NCBI RefSeq assembly: GCF_001447195.1
Contig: NZ_LFRI01000386.1
Span: 372,001 to 436,000, forward strand
DNA: 64,000 nt
Origin: Aquabacterium parvum
GTDB lineage: Bacteria; Pseudomonadota; Gammaproteobacteria; Burkholderiales; Burkholderiaceae_C
Direction of reading: 5' to 3'
The notes beneath the pieces are model-generated. The model was not told the DNA's origin, made no database searches, and was given only the letters and a program-made list of their open reading frames with translations. Position 1 is the first letter of the stretch, and the number at the start of each line of letters is the position of its first letter. Shown piece after piece: positions 9,477-18,869 of the stretch. The position numbers were made by a program, and so were the translations under genes.

Positions 9477-10195
9477 TGCGCTGGCGCCTGCTGCGCCGGC
9501 GGCTGTCGATCAGCTCACCGCGCATGGCCGTTCGCAGCCACTTGCCATGGCCCTTGCGTTGGGCCGTGGTGGCCATCGCGCTGGGCTTTTCCGGGGCGCT
9601 GGCGCTGTGGGCCTTCGAGTTCGGACGCGGGCTGGCGGGGCTGGGGCAGGGCAGCCGTTCTGCCCAGGCTCAGGTCACCGAGTTGCGTGCTCAGCTGGAG
9701 GGTTTGCGCACCGACCGCGATCAGGCCCGCTCCATCGCCAATTCGGCGGACAGCCTGCTCAAGGCCGAGCGCGTGACCCAGCAAAAGCTCGCCGACCAGG
9801 TTCGCGCGCTGGAGACCGAAAACCAGGCCCTCAAGGCCGACCTGGGCTTTTTCGAGCGCCTGTTGCCCACGTCGGGCGAGCCCATTGCCATCCGCGGCCT
9901 GCAGGTCGAGGCCTCGGCCACCGGGCCGGTTCGCTACCAGTTGCTGGTGATGCAGCAGGGTGTCCGGGGGCAGGCCGATTTCCGCGGCACGATCGAGGTC
10001 TTTGCAACCGGCACACGCGATGCCGCACCCTGGTCGACCAGCGGTCCCATGGTGCGTCAGGCGGTTCAGTTCAAGCAGTACCGCCGCCTGGAGGGGTTGT
10101 TGCAACCGCCCGCAGGGGTGGTCGTGCGCCAGATCCAGATCCGTGTGCTGGACGAAACGGGGGCCGTCAAGGCCACGCAGGTGCACCGCCTGTGA
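9476..10195 (+). CDS. DUF6776-like membrane protein with coiled coil
   Basis: Protein of 239 residues of unknown function. A basic N-terminus is followed by one transmembrane helix (about 27-48), a coiled coil rich in Q, E, L and R (about 58-125), and a C-terminal beta-rich domain (RYQLLVMQQG, QFKQYRRLEG, RQIQIRVLDETG). The architecture suggests a bitopic inner-membrane protein with a periplasmic domain, and it matches the DUF6776 family as I remember it. The start codon overlaps the argC stop by one base. A bactofilin follows, which makes an envelope or cytoskeletal role plausible, but this is inference only. Confidence 0.75.
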   Translation: MRWRLLRRRLSISSPRMAVRSHLPWPLRWAVVAIALGFSGALALWAFEFGRGLAGLGQGSRSAQAQVTELRAQLEGLRTDRDQARSIANSADSLLKAERVTQQKLADQVRALETENQALKADLGFFERLLPTSGEPIAIRGLQVEASATGPVRYQLLVMQQGVRGQADFRGTIEVFATGTRDAAPWSTSGPMVRQAVQFKQYRRLEGLLQPPAGVVVRQIQIRVLDETGAVKATQVHRL

Positions 10196-10319
10196 CGCAC
10201 CCCACGCCAGCCCCTGGTCAGGGCCTTGATCTCGATGGCCTTCGGTGTACCCTCGGGGGTTTGGGCGCTTCTCGGCCCTTGTCTTTTGTCATTGCCCTTG
10301 ACCTGTGAGGAAGCCTGCG

Positions 10320-10742
10320 ATGTTCGGTTGGAAAAAAACGCCCCCCATCCGCACCCTGATCGGTGAAGGCACCGTCATCACGGGCGAGATCCGCTTCGCC
10401 GACGGTTTGCGCATCGACGGCGAGCTCCGAGGCGACGTCCAGGCCATCGGCGATGGCCGCACCCTGCTGGTCATCAGCGACAAAGCCCGTGTGCATGGCA
10501 AGGTCAGGGCTGGTCATGTCATCATCAATGGCAGCGTTGAAGGCCCCGTCATTGCCGACGACCTGCTTGAGTTGCAGCCCAAAGCCCGCATCGTCGGCGA
10601 CGTCAAGTACGAAACGCTTGAAATGCACCAAGGTGCCACCATCGATGGTGAATTGCGTGCCCTGAAGTCCGAAGCCAAGCCGGGTTTGAAGCTTGCCGCC
10701 AGCGCAACCGGTGCCGGCGGCGGTGAACGCGCCGCATCCTGA
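10320..10742 (+). CDS. Bactofilin (polymer-forming cytoskeletal protein)
   Basis: Small filament-forming protein of 140 residues that usually scaffolds cell-wall or appendage machinery at the inner membrane. The central beta-helix shows the periodic pattern [39 protein letters not shown], with flexible ends. ATG 10320 follows GAGGAAG; an in-frame GTG at 10305 is less likely. The upstream neighbour is the coiled-coil membrane protein, separated by 124 nt, and an ErpA-type gene follows 26 nt later. The specific structure it positions is unknown. Confidence 0.9.
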   Translation: MFGWKKTPPIRTLIGEGTVITGEIRFADGLRIDGELRGDVQAIGDGRTLLVISDKARVHGKVRAGHVIINGSVEGPVIADDLLELQPKARIVGDVKYETLEMHQGATIDGELRALKSEAKPGLKLAASATGAGGGERAAS

Positions 10743-10768
10743 TTTTCTGTTCCTGGAGTCTCCCCACC

Positions 10769-11149
10769 ATGACCGCCGTCGCCCAAGACATCGTTGACAC
10801 CCAAGCCGCTGATGCGCCTCCTGCGCCCATCGTCTTCACCGACGCCGCCGCCTCCAAGGTGGCCGAGCTCGTGGCAGAAGAAGGCAACCCCGACCTCAAG
10901 CTGCGCGTGTTCGTGCAGGGTGGTGGCTGCTCCGGCTTCCAGTACGGTTTCACCTTCGACGAGATCACCAACGAAGACGACACCCAGATGAACAAGAACG
11001 GTGTCACGCTGCTGATCGACGCGATGAGCCTGCAGTACCTGGTGGGTGCCGAGATCGACTACAAGGACGATCTGGAAGGCAGCCAGTTCGTCATCCGCAA
11101 CCCGAACGCCACGACCACCTGCGGCTGCGGCTCGAGCTTTTCGGTCTGA
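10769..11149 (+). CDS. erpA: Iron-sulfur cluster insertion protein ErpA
   Basis: A-type Fe-S carrier of 126 residues that delivers clusters to target apoproteins. The three cluster cysteines are present: one in GGGCSGF and two in TTCGCGSSF near the C-terminus. The first 20 residues are an extra flexible leader rich in Ala and Asp. ATG 10769 has GGAGTC upstream. A terminator follows. Related IscA proteins have the same motifs; the stand-alone context and the [14 protein letters not shown] sequence favour ErpA. Confidence 0.92.
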   Translation: MTAVAQDIVDTQAADAPPAPIVFTDAAASKVAELVAEEGNPDLKLRVFVQGGGCSGFQYGFTFDEITNEDDTQMNKNGVTLLIDAMSLQYLVGAEIDYKDDLEGSQFVIRNPNATTTCGCGSSFSV

Positions 11150-11183
11150 GCCTGTCTGGCCTGTCAGGCCAGACACAACCGTT

Positions 11184-11208
11184 CAAACGGCCCCTCGGGG
11201 CCGTTTTT
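11184..11208 (+). terminator. Rho-independent terminator after erpA
   Basis: Stem AACGGCCC (11186-11193), loop CTCG, GGGCCGTT (11198-11205), then a T run to 11208. A second hairpin (GTCTGGCC type) lies just upstream at about 11154-11174. It also faces the convergent anmK gene. Confidence 0.85.
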
Positions 11209-11212
11209 CGTG

Positions 11213-12403
11213 TCAGGCCGGGTAGAGCGCACCCAGCACGCGTGGCCCACGTGCCCCGGTCACCGCAGGCAGGTTGCCCGGCAGGCGGTTCACGTGCGCC
11301 CAGGCCAGCCACGCAAACGCGGCAGCCTCCACCTGCATCACGTCCAGGCCGCGCTCGTCTGAGCGGCACACGCGCACACCTGGCAGTTGCCGCATCAGGC
11401 GCTGCATCAGGTCCCCATTGAGGGCGCCACCCCCACACACGATGACTTCGGTCGCATCGGTGGCGTGGTCTCGCACGGCTTGGGCTGCGGAGCGGGCGGT
11501 CAATTCGCAAAGCGTGGCTTGCACGTCTTGGGGTGCGGTCCGGGCGGCGGAGGGTGGCTGCGCATGGGCGGTCAGTCCGTGCGGAGCCAGCCAGCGCTCA
11601 AGCCATTCGGCGTTGAACAGGTCTCGCCCCGTGCTCTTGGGCGGGGGCAAGGCAAAGAAGGGGTCACTCAGGGCTGCGGCCAGCCAGTCTTCGCGGACCT
11701 GGCCACCAGCACCCCAATCGCCATTGGCGTCGAACGCCTGACCGGTTTGCCTGCTGCACCACATGTCCAGCAGGGCGTTGCCTGGGCCGCAGTCGAAGCC
11801 AAGCGGCCCTTGCCCCGGTCTCAAGATGCTCAGGTTGGCCATGCCGCCGATGTTGAGGACGACCACGGTGTGGTCGGGCTGAGCAAAAACGGCCTCGTGA
11901 AAAGCCGGCACCAGGGGCGCACCCTGACCGCCTGCGGCCACATCGCGCGAGCGCAGATCCGCCACCACGTTGATGCCGGTGAGTTCGGCCAGCAAGGCGG
12001 GCTGGTTGAGTTGCAGCGTGTAGCCCAGCTCAGGCCGGTGGCGCACCGTCTGGCCATGGGCGCCGATGGCACGCACCTCGGCGGGAAGCACCTGAGCCTG
12101 CTCGCACACGGCTTGCACGACGTCGGCGTACACCACAGCCAGCGCCTGTGAGGCGATCGCTGCGTGATGCAGCTCGTCTGGGCCCGGCGTGTTCAACGCC
12201 AGCATGGTTTGACGCAGGGCGGTCGGAAAAGGCAGGTGCGCATGTGCCACCGTGTGCCACCGGCCGCCCTCTGCCTTGCTGAGCACGCCGTCGACCCCAT
12301 CCAGCGAGGTGCCGGACATCAGCCCGATGTAGAGCTCCGCGCCCTGGGGGGGCAAAGGTGCCCGAGGGGCGATGGTTTGGCCGTCGCTGGCGGCCTTGTT
12401 CAT
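11213..12403 (-). CDS. anmK: Anhydro-N-acetylmuramic acid kinase
   Basis: Peptidoglycan-recycling enzyme of 396 residues: it opens and phosphorylates 1,6-anhydroMurNAc to give MurNAc-6-phosphate. The phosphate-binding loop [13 protein letters not shown] near residue 27, the GAHGQTVRH segment, NIGGMAN and GFDCGPGN are all family signatures. ATG 12403 overlaps the stop of the upstream M23 peptidase gene (ATGA), so the two are translationally coupled. A wall-cleaving enzyme and a recycling kinase in one unit make sense together. Confidence 0.96.
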   Translation of the reverse strand: MNKAASDGQTIAPRAPLPPQGAELYIGLMSGTSLDGVDGVLSKAEGGRWHTVAHAHLPFPTALRQTMLALNTPGPDELHHAAIASQALAVVYADVVQAVCEQAQVLPAEVRAIGAHGQTVRHRPELGYTLQLNQPALLAELTGINVVADLRSRDVAAGGQGAPLVPAFHEAVFAQPDHTVVVLNIGGMANLSILRPGQGPLGFDCGPGNALLDMWCSRQTGQAFDANGDWGAGGQVREDWLAAALSDPFFALPPPKSTGRDLFNAEWLERWLAPHGLTAHAQPPSAARTAPQDVQATLCELTARSAAQAVRDHATDATEVIVCGGGALNGDLMQRLMRQLPGVRVCRSDERGLDVMQVEAAAFAWLAWAHVNRLPGNLPAVTGARGPRVLGALYPA

Positions 12404-13875
12404 TCGAAGCGGGGGCCGGACTGCGCGCCTGCTGCCTGCCATTCGCCAGCCATCTTGAGGCGTTCGGCGATGTCCACGGCCTTGCTGCGGAACTGCGCCA
12501 GCGATTGCGCCGACAGCTGAAGGCTTTCGGAGGCCCGGGCGATGGTCATTGGGTCGACCTGCTGGCCGCCCACCTTGAACTCGAAGTGCAGGTGCGGGCC
12601 CGTGGCCCAACCGGTTGCGCCCACAGCGCCGATGCGTGCGCCTTGTTCGACGCGCTCACCGCGCCGCACGTCAACGCGGCTGAGGTGGGCATAGACGGTG
12701 CTGCGGTTGCCGCTGTGCTGAACCTGCACCACGTTGCCGTAGCCGTTCTGCCAGCCCGAGAACGTGACCACGCCTTCGCCCACGGTGCGCACGGGGGTGC
12801 CTGTGGGGGCGCCGAAGTCGACGCCCAGGTGTGCACGCCAGGTCTTGTGGATGGGGTGAAAGCGCATCGCGAACCCGGAGGTCACGCGCGAGAAAGCCAG
12901 CGGCGAGGACAGGAAGGCGCGCACCTTGCTGCGCCCCGTCATGTCGAAGTAGGCGCCTTTGCGGCCTGGCTCCTGGTGCCAGACGGCGTCGTGCACCTCG
13001 CCCTTGTTGATGAAGCGCGCGGCCAGCACGCGACCGGCCGGGTTGCCCCAGGTCACGGGCTCGCCTTCGGCCAGGTGGGCCTCGTAGAGCACGCTGAAGG
13101 CATCACCCTTGCGCAGCTCGCGACGGAAGTCGATGTCGTTGCCGAAGATTTCGGCGATCTGGTTGGTGACGGCGTCCGGGATGCGGGCGTCGTCGGCCGC
13201 CGCAAACAGCGAAGACTGGATCGTGGCCGACGCCATTTGCGGTGTGCGCTCCAGCGGCAGCACGGCGCGCTGCACCGAAAAGCCGCCCTGCGGCAGGCGG
13301 CTGATCAGCACCTTGGTGAAATGGATGTCGATGTCGGCGCTGGTGTCGGCCGGACCGCGCACCACGAGCTCGATCAGCTTGCCATCTTCAACGATCGCCT
13401 TGACCGACTTGCCCAGCCGGCCTTGCAGGATCGTGGCGGCCAACGGGTCGTTGCGCACGAATTGGGCCGCTTCCATGTCGTCAACACCCAGGCGCTTGAG
13501 CAGGCTGTCGGCGGTGTCGGCCGAGCGCGTGACCTCGCTGCGGTACAGCCGCAGGGCCTGCAGGTCCAGGCGCTGCAACTGCACGGACAGGTCCGCAGGC
13601 TCGATGGACTCTGTGAGCTGGGTGATGACCGGGGTGGGGCCTTCGGGCAGGTTGCTCAGCGGGGCCACGCCAAAGGCGGTGACGGCGGAGCCTGCCAGCA
13701 GGGTCAACACAGCGGCGCTGACGCGACGGGGGTGGCGATGGGCTGCGTTCTGAAAGGCCTGGGCAGCGGCGGCGATGGGTGCCAGTCGCAGGGACTGCAG
13801 CACGTCGATCACGCGATCGAACAATCGGGAAGATGCCAAAACGGGATTCCTGTCAGCGTGCAAAGGGGTGTTCAT
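12400..13875 (-). CDS. M23-family metallopeptidase, membrane-anchored
   Basis: Peptidoglycan endopeptidase of 491 residues. A transmembrane segment at about 47-66 suggests a signal anchor. The middle holds OapA/LysM-like and linker regions, and the M23 domain lies at about 360-460 with zinc ligands in [11 protein letters not shown] and GPHLHFEF. It resembles MepM-type proteins that open the wall for growth. ATG 13875 is the first start giving a sensible N-terminus; the frame extends upstream into tyrS antisense. It overlaps anmK by 4 nt and is divergent from tyrS across 120 nt. Confidence 0.9.
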   Translation of the reverse strand: MNTPLHADRNPVLASSRLFDRVIDVLQSLRLAPIAAAAQAFQNAAHRHPRRVSAAVLTLLAGSAVTAFGVAPLSNLPEGPTPVITQLTESIEPADLSVQLQRLDLQALRLYRSEVTRSADTADSLLKRLGVDDMEAAQFVRNDPLAATILQGRLGKSVKAIVEDGKLIELVVRGPADTSADIDIHFTKVLISRLPQGGFSVQRAVLPLERTPQMASATIQSSLFAAADDARIPDAVTNQIAEIFGNDIDFRRELRKGDAFSVLYEAHLAEGEPVTWGNPAGRVLAARFINKGEVHDAVWHQEPGRKGAYFDMTGRSKVRAFLSSPLAFSRVTSGFAMRFHPIHKTWRAHLGVDFGAPTGTPVRTVGEGVVTFSGWQNGYGNVVQVQHSGNRSTVYAHLSRVDVRRGERVEQGARIGAVGATGWATGPHLHFEFKVGGQQVDPMTIARASESLQLSAQSLAQFRSKAVDIAERLKMAGEWQAAGAQSGPRFE

Positions 13876-13995
13876 GCCACCCCCCTTAAAATGAGCTCCC
13901 TGGCTACGCAAGCTGTGTGCCTGCGCGCGCGTTGCGCGGAGTATAGCGGGCACGAGCTGCCTTCCCGCCTGCTGATTTTCACCTGTTGGTTCACC

Positions 13996-15255
13996 ATGTC
14001 TCACCCCGAAAAAGCGCCCGAAGCCCTGCCTGAACATCCCATCACCGACCGGGTGAAGGAGGCCCTGGCCATCACGCGCCGTGGCGTGGACGAACTGCTG
14101 CCCGAGGCCGAATGGCTGCGAAAGCTGGCCCGCTCGGAAGCCACCGGGGTGCCCCTGCGCATCAAGCTCGGTCTGGATCCGACCGCGCCCGACATCCACC
14201 TGGGCCACACCGTGGTCTTGAACAAACTGCGCCAGTTACAGGATATCGGCCACCAGGTGATCTTCTTGATCGGCGATTTCACATCGCTGATTGGTGACCC
14301 GTCCGGCCGCAACACCACGCGCCCGCCGTTGACGCCCGAGCAGGTCAAGGCCAATGCCGAGACGTATTACAAACAGGCCAGTCTGGTGCTCGACCCGGGC
14401 CGCACCGAAATTCGCTACAACAGCGAGTGGTGCGACGCCCTGGGCGCGCGCGGCATGATCCAGCTCGCCAGCCGCTACACCGTGGCGCGCATGATGGAGC
14501 GCAACGACTTCCACGACCGCTTCCACGCGGGCACTTCCATCAGCGTGCATGAGTTCCTCTACCCGCTGATGCAGGGCTACGACTCGGTGGCGCTGAAGTC
14601 CGACCTGGAACTCGGTGGCACCGACCAGAAGTTCAACCTGCTGATGGGCCGCCACCTGCAGGCCGAATACGGCCAGGAGGCCCAGTGCATCCTGACCATG
14701 CCCTTGCTGGTGGGCCTGGACGGCGTCGAGAAGATGTCCAAGTCCAAGAACAACTACATCGGCATCAGCGAAGCACCGAACGACATGTTCGGCAAACTCA
14801 TGAGCGTCAGCGACGACCTGATGTGGGCGTATTTCACGCTGTTGAGCTTTCGTTCGCTGGCTGAAATCGAGCAACTGAAGGCCGAGTGCGCCGCGGGCCG
14901 CAACCCGCGCGACGCCAAGGTCATGCTGGGCCAGGAAATCGTCACGCGCTTCCATGGTGCTGCGGCCGCTGAATCGGCGCTGCAGGACTTTGTCAACCGC
15001 TCCAAGGGTGGCGTGCCCGACGACATCCCCGAGGTGTCGCTGACCGCCCCAGCAGACGGCCTGGGCATCGGAGCCTTGCTCAAGCAGGCGGGCCTGGTGC
15101 CATCCACCAGCGAGGCCAGCCGCATGGTCGAGCAGGGCGGCGTGAAGGTCGATGGGCAGTCGGTGTCCGACAAGGGCCTGAAGCTGCCCGCCGGGGTGTA
15201 CGTCGTGCAGGTGGGCAAGCGCAAGTTCGCTCGCGTGAGCCTGGCGCAAACGTGA
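13996..15255 (+). CDS. tyrS: Tyrosine--tRNA ligase
   Basis: Charges tRNA-Tyr; 419 residues. Class I signatures are present: HLGH in [12 protein letters not shown] and KMSKS in [14 protein letters not shown]. The KMSKS form, rather than KFGKT, places it in the TyrZ-like subgroup. An S4 RNA-binding domain closes the protein ([13 protein letters not shown]). ATG 13996 was chosen because the conserved N-terminal helix follows; the frame is open for 1.6 kb upstream, but that part is antisense to the M23 and anmK genes. Confidence 0.97.
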   Translation: MSHPEKAPEALPEHPITDRVKEALAITRRGVDELLPEAEWLRKLARSEATGVPLRIKLGLDPTAPDIHLGHTVVLNKLRQLQDIGHQVIFLIGDFTSLIGDPSGRNTTRPPLTPEQVKANAETYYKQASLVLDPGRTEIRYNSEWCDALGARGMIQLASRYTVARMMERNDFHDRFHAGTSISVHEFLYPLMQGYDSVALKSDLELGGTDQKFNLLMGRHLQAEYGQEAQCILTMPLLVGLDGVEKMSKSKNNYIGISEAPNDMFGKLMSVSDDLMWAYFTLLSFRSLAEIEQLKAECAAGRNPRDAKVMLGQEIVTRFHGAAAAESALQDFVNRSKGGVPDDIPEVSLTAPADGLGIGALLKQAGLVPSTSEASRMVEQGGVKVDGQSVSDKGLKLPAGVYVVQVGKRKFARVSLAQT

Positions 15256-15437
15256 TTTGTGGCGCCTATTGATCCCATCGGGGCGTCAAAAAGCGTGAAT
15301 TTCCACGAATGCGCGTTTCCCCTACCCTTGGCTGAGGGGGCGGGTGCCTTGCAGGGGAGCGCGGGTTGACGGATTGTTGCAATCTTCGGGAAAGCTAACT
15401 TGAACCGCCATGGTGCGTGGGTCAAGATGTCAACGAA

Positions 15438-15487
15438 GCAGGCGAGCAAAGCCTGCCGGCAGCCGGGGAGCTTGCGGACGCCCCGGC
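15438..15487 (+). repeat. Two adjacent hairpins in the leader of the first PEP-CTERM gene
   Basis: GCAGGC (15438-15443) pairs with GCCTGC (15451-15456), and GCCGGGG (15462-15468) with CCCCGGC (15481-15487). They sit 50-100 nt ahead of the ATG in the 285-nt gap after tyrS. No T run follows, so they are probably not terminators. Their role is unknown. Confidence 0.5.
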
Positions 15488-15540
15488 CAAGCCAGAAGTT
15501 CTCTCAACAAGCACGTCCGCATTAGAGAGTGGAGATCACA

Positions 15541-16371
15541 ATGAAATTCAATCTGAAGAGCCTGGTCGTGGCCGCAGCCTTCGTGGCCGCTGGTGGCGCC
15601 AACGCTGCCTCCTTCACCGTCAACGAAGGCGGCGACCTGACGGTCGGCGGCTACCTGATCAGCGGCCTGACCGGTTCCGGCTCCCTGACCTTCTCGCAAG
15701 ACCTGCTCGACACCCTGAACCTGGGCGTCGTTGAAGTGACCAACTTCGGTCGCGCCAACTCGACCATCGACGGCGTTCCTGGCGGCTACACCGCTGTCAG
15801 CGCTGCTGCCCCGGTGACCTCGCTGACCGGCACGCCCACCAGCGCCAGCACCGTGGCCATCACGGAAGTCGGCACCTCCGGCGGCGCCACCCAAACCCTG
15901 ACCGAAGCTGGCGTTGACGCCGGCGTGGCCAATGGCACGGGTTTCATCACCATCACCGACCTGCGCGTTGACCTGGTGAACAAGGACGTCTACGGCACCC
16001 TGATCGGTGGCAATGGCGTTGGCACCGTCACCAACCAGAAGATCTGGTCGTTCGCCGAGATCTCCGGCCCGACCACGTTCGACCTGGACGCGATCATCGC
16101 CGCTGGCGGCACCGTCACCGTGAGCAACACGCTGACCAACCTGCAGATCTATGACGACGCTCTGGCCCTGCTGGTGCAAGCCACCAACCTGAATGCTGAC
16201 CTGGGCGCCCCCGCCCTGGCTGGCGTGAACAACGGTGCCACCGGCTTCGGCTCGATCACCTCCAACATCACCATCTCGGTGTCGGCTGTGCCTGAACCCT
16301 CTGCCTACGCCCTGATGGGTGTTGGCCTGGTGGGCCTGGGCCTGTTCGCTCGCCGCCGCGCTGCACGCTGA
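15541..16371 (+). CDS. PEP-CTERM sorting-domain protein, copy 1
   Basis: Secreted protein of 276 residues. It has a signal peptide (cleavage near GGANA-A at about residue 23), a beta-rich body, and a C-terminal PEP-CTERM tripartite signal: VPEPSAYALM, a hydrophobic helix and RRRAAR. Such proteins are normally processed by exosortase; none is in this window. The body shares ITDLRVDL and ISGPTTFDL motifs with the next gene and weaker ones with two genes downstream. ATG 15541 has GAGAGTGGAG upstream. The function is unknown. Confidence 0.9.
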   Translation: MKFNLKSLVVAAAFVAAGGANAASFTVNEGGDLTVGGYLISGLTGSGSLTFSQDLLDTLNLGVVEVTNFGRANSTIDGVPGGYTAVSAAAPVTSLTGTPTSASTVAITEVGTSGGATQTLTEAGVDAGVANGTGFITITDLRVDLVNKDVYGTLIGGNGVGTVTNQKIWSFAEISGPTTFDLDAIIAAGGTVTVSNTLTNLQIYDDALALLVQATNLNADLGAPALAGVNNGATGFGSITSNITISVSAVPEPSAYALMGVGLVGLGLFARRRAAR

Positions 16372-16572
16372 GCCCTGGGCAAGGGATGCCCCGCCCCCTC
16401 ATGCGAGGGGAAAGTCGGCAAGCATCCCCCCTGTCCGTGGTGCTTTGCACAGTTCGACAGGGAGTTCCCCGATGCTTCAAGGTGGGCTCCCTCTTAAAGT
16501 GAACACATGTCAGCAAGACCTTGGAAAACAAACCAAGCTTGCTTCAATCGACACCCTTCTGTGGAGAAATCG

Positions 16573-17433
16573 ATGAAATTCAACAAAAGCCTGATCGCCG
16601 CTACCGCCATCACGATGTTCGCTGGCGCAGCCCAAGCTGCCCTCGAAACCGGCACCCTCGAAGTGGGCGGTTCGTACGCCAGCAACGGCTACACCTTCAG
16701 CGACCTGTCCGGCAGTGGCACCCTGAGCTTCTCCAAGCTGCTCATCACCGCCCTGAACCTGGCTTCGGTCGGCATGCAAGCCGTGCCTGCCGCCACGCTG
16801 CAAATCTCGACTTCCACGAACGCCTCCGGCGCCGTGAAGTACGTGAGCGCCGCCGCTGCCGCCCCCGTCACCGGCCTGACCAGCACCTTTGACGGCGCCA
16901 CCGTCACCGTGACCGCTGTGCAAACCCAAGGCGGCTCGCTGCAGACCACGGTCAAGAACAGCGCCACCAACGGTGCTGGCTCGCTGAGCATCAGCGACCT
17001 GAAGGTTGACCTGACCACCAAGACCATCTACGCCGACATCGTTGGCGCCAATGGCGTGGGCACCCTGAACGACTACGCCCTGTGGACGTACGACACCATC
17101 AGCGGCCCCACCACGTTCGACCTGACCCCTGGCGCTCCCGCCAGCGCTGGCGCTTCGACCCTGTCGTCGACCAACGTCCTGTCGGGCCTGTTCCTGGTCA
17201 AGGCCACTGACATCGACGCCATCTTCGTCAAGTCGCTGAACCTGAACAACACCGGTCGCTCGGGCATCAACGCCGTGAACAACCGCACCGCCACCAACAC
17301 CGCTGGTTTCGGTTCGATCACCTCGAACATCTCCGTGATCGCCACCCCGATCCCTGAGCCCAGCACCTACGCCCTGATGGCTGCCGGCCTGGTTGGCCTG
17401 GGTCTGTTCGGCCGCCGCCGCGCTGCTCGCTGA
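16573..17433 (+). CDS. PEP-CTERM sorting-domain protein, copy 2
   Basis: Paralogue of the preceding gene, 286 residues: signal peptide MKFNKSLIAATAITMFAG, cleavage near AQA-A, body motifs SGSGTLSFSKLL, ISDLKVDL and ISGPTTFDL, and C-terminal PEP-CTERM signal IPEPSTYALM with a GRRRAAR tail. Alanine, threonine and serine are abundant and there is no cysteine in the body. ATG 16573 is preceded by GTGGAG. A strong terminator follows. The 201-nt gap from copy 1 has no clear terminator, so the two may be co-transcribed. Confidence 0.9.
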   Translation: MKFNKSLIAATAITMFAGAAQAALETGTLEVGGSYASNGYTFSDLSGSGTLSFSKLLITALNLASVGMQAVPAATLQISTSTNASGAVKYVSAAAAAPVTGLTSTFDGATVTVTAVQTQGGSLQTTVKNSATNGAGSLSISDLKVDLTTKTIYADIVGANGVGTLNDYALWTYDTISGPTTFDLTPGAPASAGASTLSSTNVLSGLFLVKATDIDAIFVKSLNLNNTGRSGINAVNNRTATNTAGFGSITSNISVIATPIPEPSTYALMAAGLVGLGLFGRRRAAR

Positions 17434-17474
17434 GCACATTGAGGTCACACGGGGCTTCGGCCCTGTGTGCGACC

Positions 17475-17504
17475 AGCCGCTCGCTGTCGTGAGCGGCTTT
17501 TTTA
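17475..17504 (+). terminator. Rho-independent terminator after the PEP-CTERM pair
   Basis: AGCCGCTC (17475-17482) pairs with GAGCGGCT (17491-17498), followed by seven T residues. A second hairpin with a TTCG loop lies just upstream (about 17446-17469). Confidence 0.88.
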
Positions 17505-17560
17505 TTGCACCGAGAAATCATCCCTGAGGCGGCCCCCTGAGCTGCCAGGAGACAGACAGC

Positions 17561-18694
17561 ATGCCTTCCATCCGATTCGGTTTCCCGCAGCTCGCGGTGA
17601 TCGCCCTGGCCGCCTGTGCGGCCATGCCCGTTTCTGCGCAACAGCAGACGAACTCGATTTTCCCGACCGGCTGGGACAGCAGCGTCCGCAGCCGCTTGTT
17701 CATGCGCATCGGCTACACGTCGGCCTTCACGCGGACGAAGTCTGAGGATGCGAAGGATGTCACGGGTTTCGCAACTTCGCGTGCAGACATCAATGCCGCC
17801 CTGGACCTTGGCAAAACCATCACTGACGAATGCGACGCGGGCTCTCGGACCGGAGCTGACTGTGCGCGCTATGCCGATGGTAGTAACGGTTTTACTTGGG
17901 ATACCCTGGCTCGCGCAGTCTTGGAGGACGCTTTTGTTGCTGATGGAGTTGATGGCATTGGCACCCCTGCAGGCATCAAGGCCCGAGCGCAGAAGAACCT
18001 TGGAACACCGACGGTGTCGGTCGGTTACTGGCTGGATGACGATCGCAAGTGGTTGTTGGAAGGTTTTGTGCTGGCCATGCCCATGAGCGTCAAGATTCAC
18101 GGGGAAGGTACCCGCTGGGATGGTTCGCCCAACAGCGTCAACGGCAAGCACATTGCAACCACCAAGCTGCTGCCGCCTTTGGTCATTGGCAGCTACAGCT
18201 TTGGTGACGCGAAGACTTGGCCGGTTCGACCGTATGTTGGCGTTGGTGTGATGTATGCCATCTTTTTTGGTGCCAAGACCACGCCGTTCTTCGATTCTTA
18301 CGTTGGCGGCAAGACCACCATCTCTACCAAGAACGTCTTTGGCGCCGGTCCTTTCGTTGGATTGCAGGCCCCGCTGAACGATTCGTTGCATTTCAACATT
18401 TCGGTTGGACAAGTTGGGTTGCGCGCCAACTCCCGCTTGGTGACTTCTAACACCACGATCACCTCTGGCGCTGCTGTGCTGACGGACCTTTCCAGGAATC
18501 TGTCTGAAGCGGTTGCGAATGGCGACTCCCTGCTTCAGGGCGACACGGGGGATAACACTGTTGGTGGCACCACCCTGATCACCGAATTGGTTGCCCGCAA
18601 CAAAGGCCAGGCCAACCTCGGCACCTTCGTGCGCGAGCAAAAGATGAAGATCACCAACACGATCGTCACGGTCAGCGTGGGCTACAACTTTTGA
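17561..18694 (+). CDS. OmpW-like outer-membrane beta-barrel protein
   Basis: Protein of 377 residues with a signal peptide (cleavage near VSAQ-Q at about 26). OmpW-type signatures appear from residue 145 on: GTPTVSVGYWLDDD, TKLLPPLVIGSYSF, RPYVGVGVMYAIFF, and a terminal strand ending in VGYNF with the Phe typical of barrels. OmpW proteins are usually about 210 residues; here extra loops at about 45-140 and 290-350 make it much longer. Codon use is noticeably more AT-tolerant (many GGT, GTT, TTG codons) than in its neighbours, which hints at transfer or different selection. It sits between the two pairs of related secreted proteins. Ligand unknown. Confidence 0.8.
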   Translation: MPSIRFGFPQLAVIALAACAAMPVSAQQQTNSIFPTGWDSSVRSRLFMRIGYTSAFTRTKSEDAKDVTGFATSRADINAALDLGKTITDECDAGSRTGADCARYADGSNGFTWDTLARAVLEDAFVADGVDGIGTPAGIKARAQKNLGTPTVSVGYWLDDDRKWLLEGFVLAMPMSVKIHGEGTRWDGSPNSVNGKHIATTKLLPPLVIGSYSFGDAKTWPVRPYVGVGVMYAIFFGAKTTPFFDSYVGGKTTISTKNVFGAGPFVGLQAPLNDSLHFNISVGQVGLRANSRLVTSNTTITSGAAVLTDLSRNLSEAVANGDSLLQGDTGDNTVGGTTLITELVARNKGQANLGTFVREQKMKITNTIVTVSVGYNF

Positions 18695-18739
18695 GTGAAT
18701 CGGGCTAACCCGTACTTCATTTGAAGTTCGGGTGCTTCA

Positions 18740-18749
18740 ATTTGTGCGG
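18740..18749 (+). promoter_or_regulatory. Shared upstream element, copy 1
   Basis: The 10-mer ATTTGTGCGG lies 130 nt before the ATG at 18870. The same 10-mer lies 134 nt before the ATG at 19877. Both are preceded by TTGAA and a GGG run, and copy 1 sits within TTCAATTTG, also found at 19666-19674. It may be a promoter or operator element. Confidence 0.35.
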
Positions 18750-18869
18750 TATCGCACGTGTCCAGAGGCTCGCTCACTCAAATCGGGGGGGCACTGTTTT
18801 GAGCCCTGCCCCGATGATTTGAGCCATGGTCACCCGGATGGGTTGGGTGACCGCCACTCAGGAGCCACC

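Noticed and set aside
12358-13995. Extension of the tyrS frame upstream by more than 500 codons
   Set aside because: The extra part is antisense to anmK and the M23 peptidase and has no TyrRS-like sequence. TyrRS proteins are about 400-420 residues.
15256-15540. Sigma-54 promoter for the PEP-CTERM genes
   Set aside because: PEP-CTERM genes are RpoN-controlled in some bacteria, but no GG-N10-GC match with good flanks was found before 15541, 16573, 18870 or 19877.
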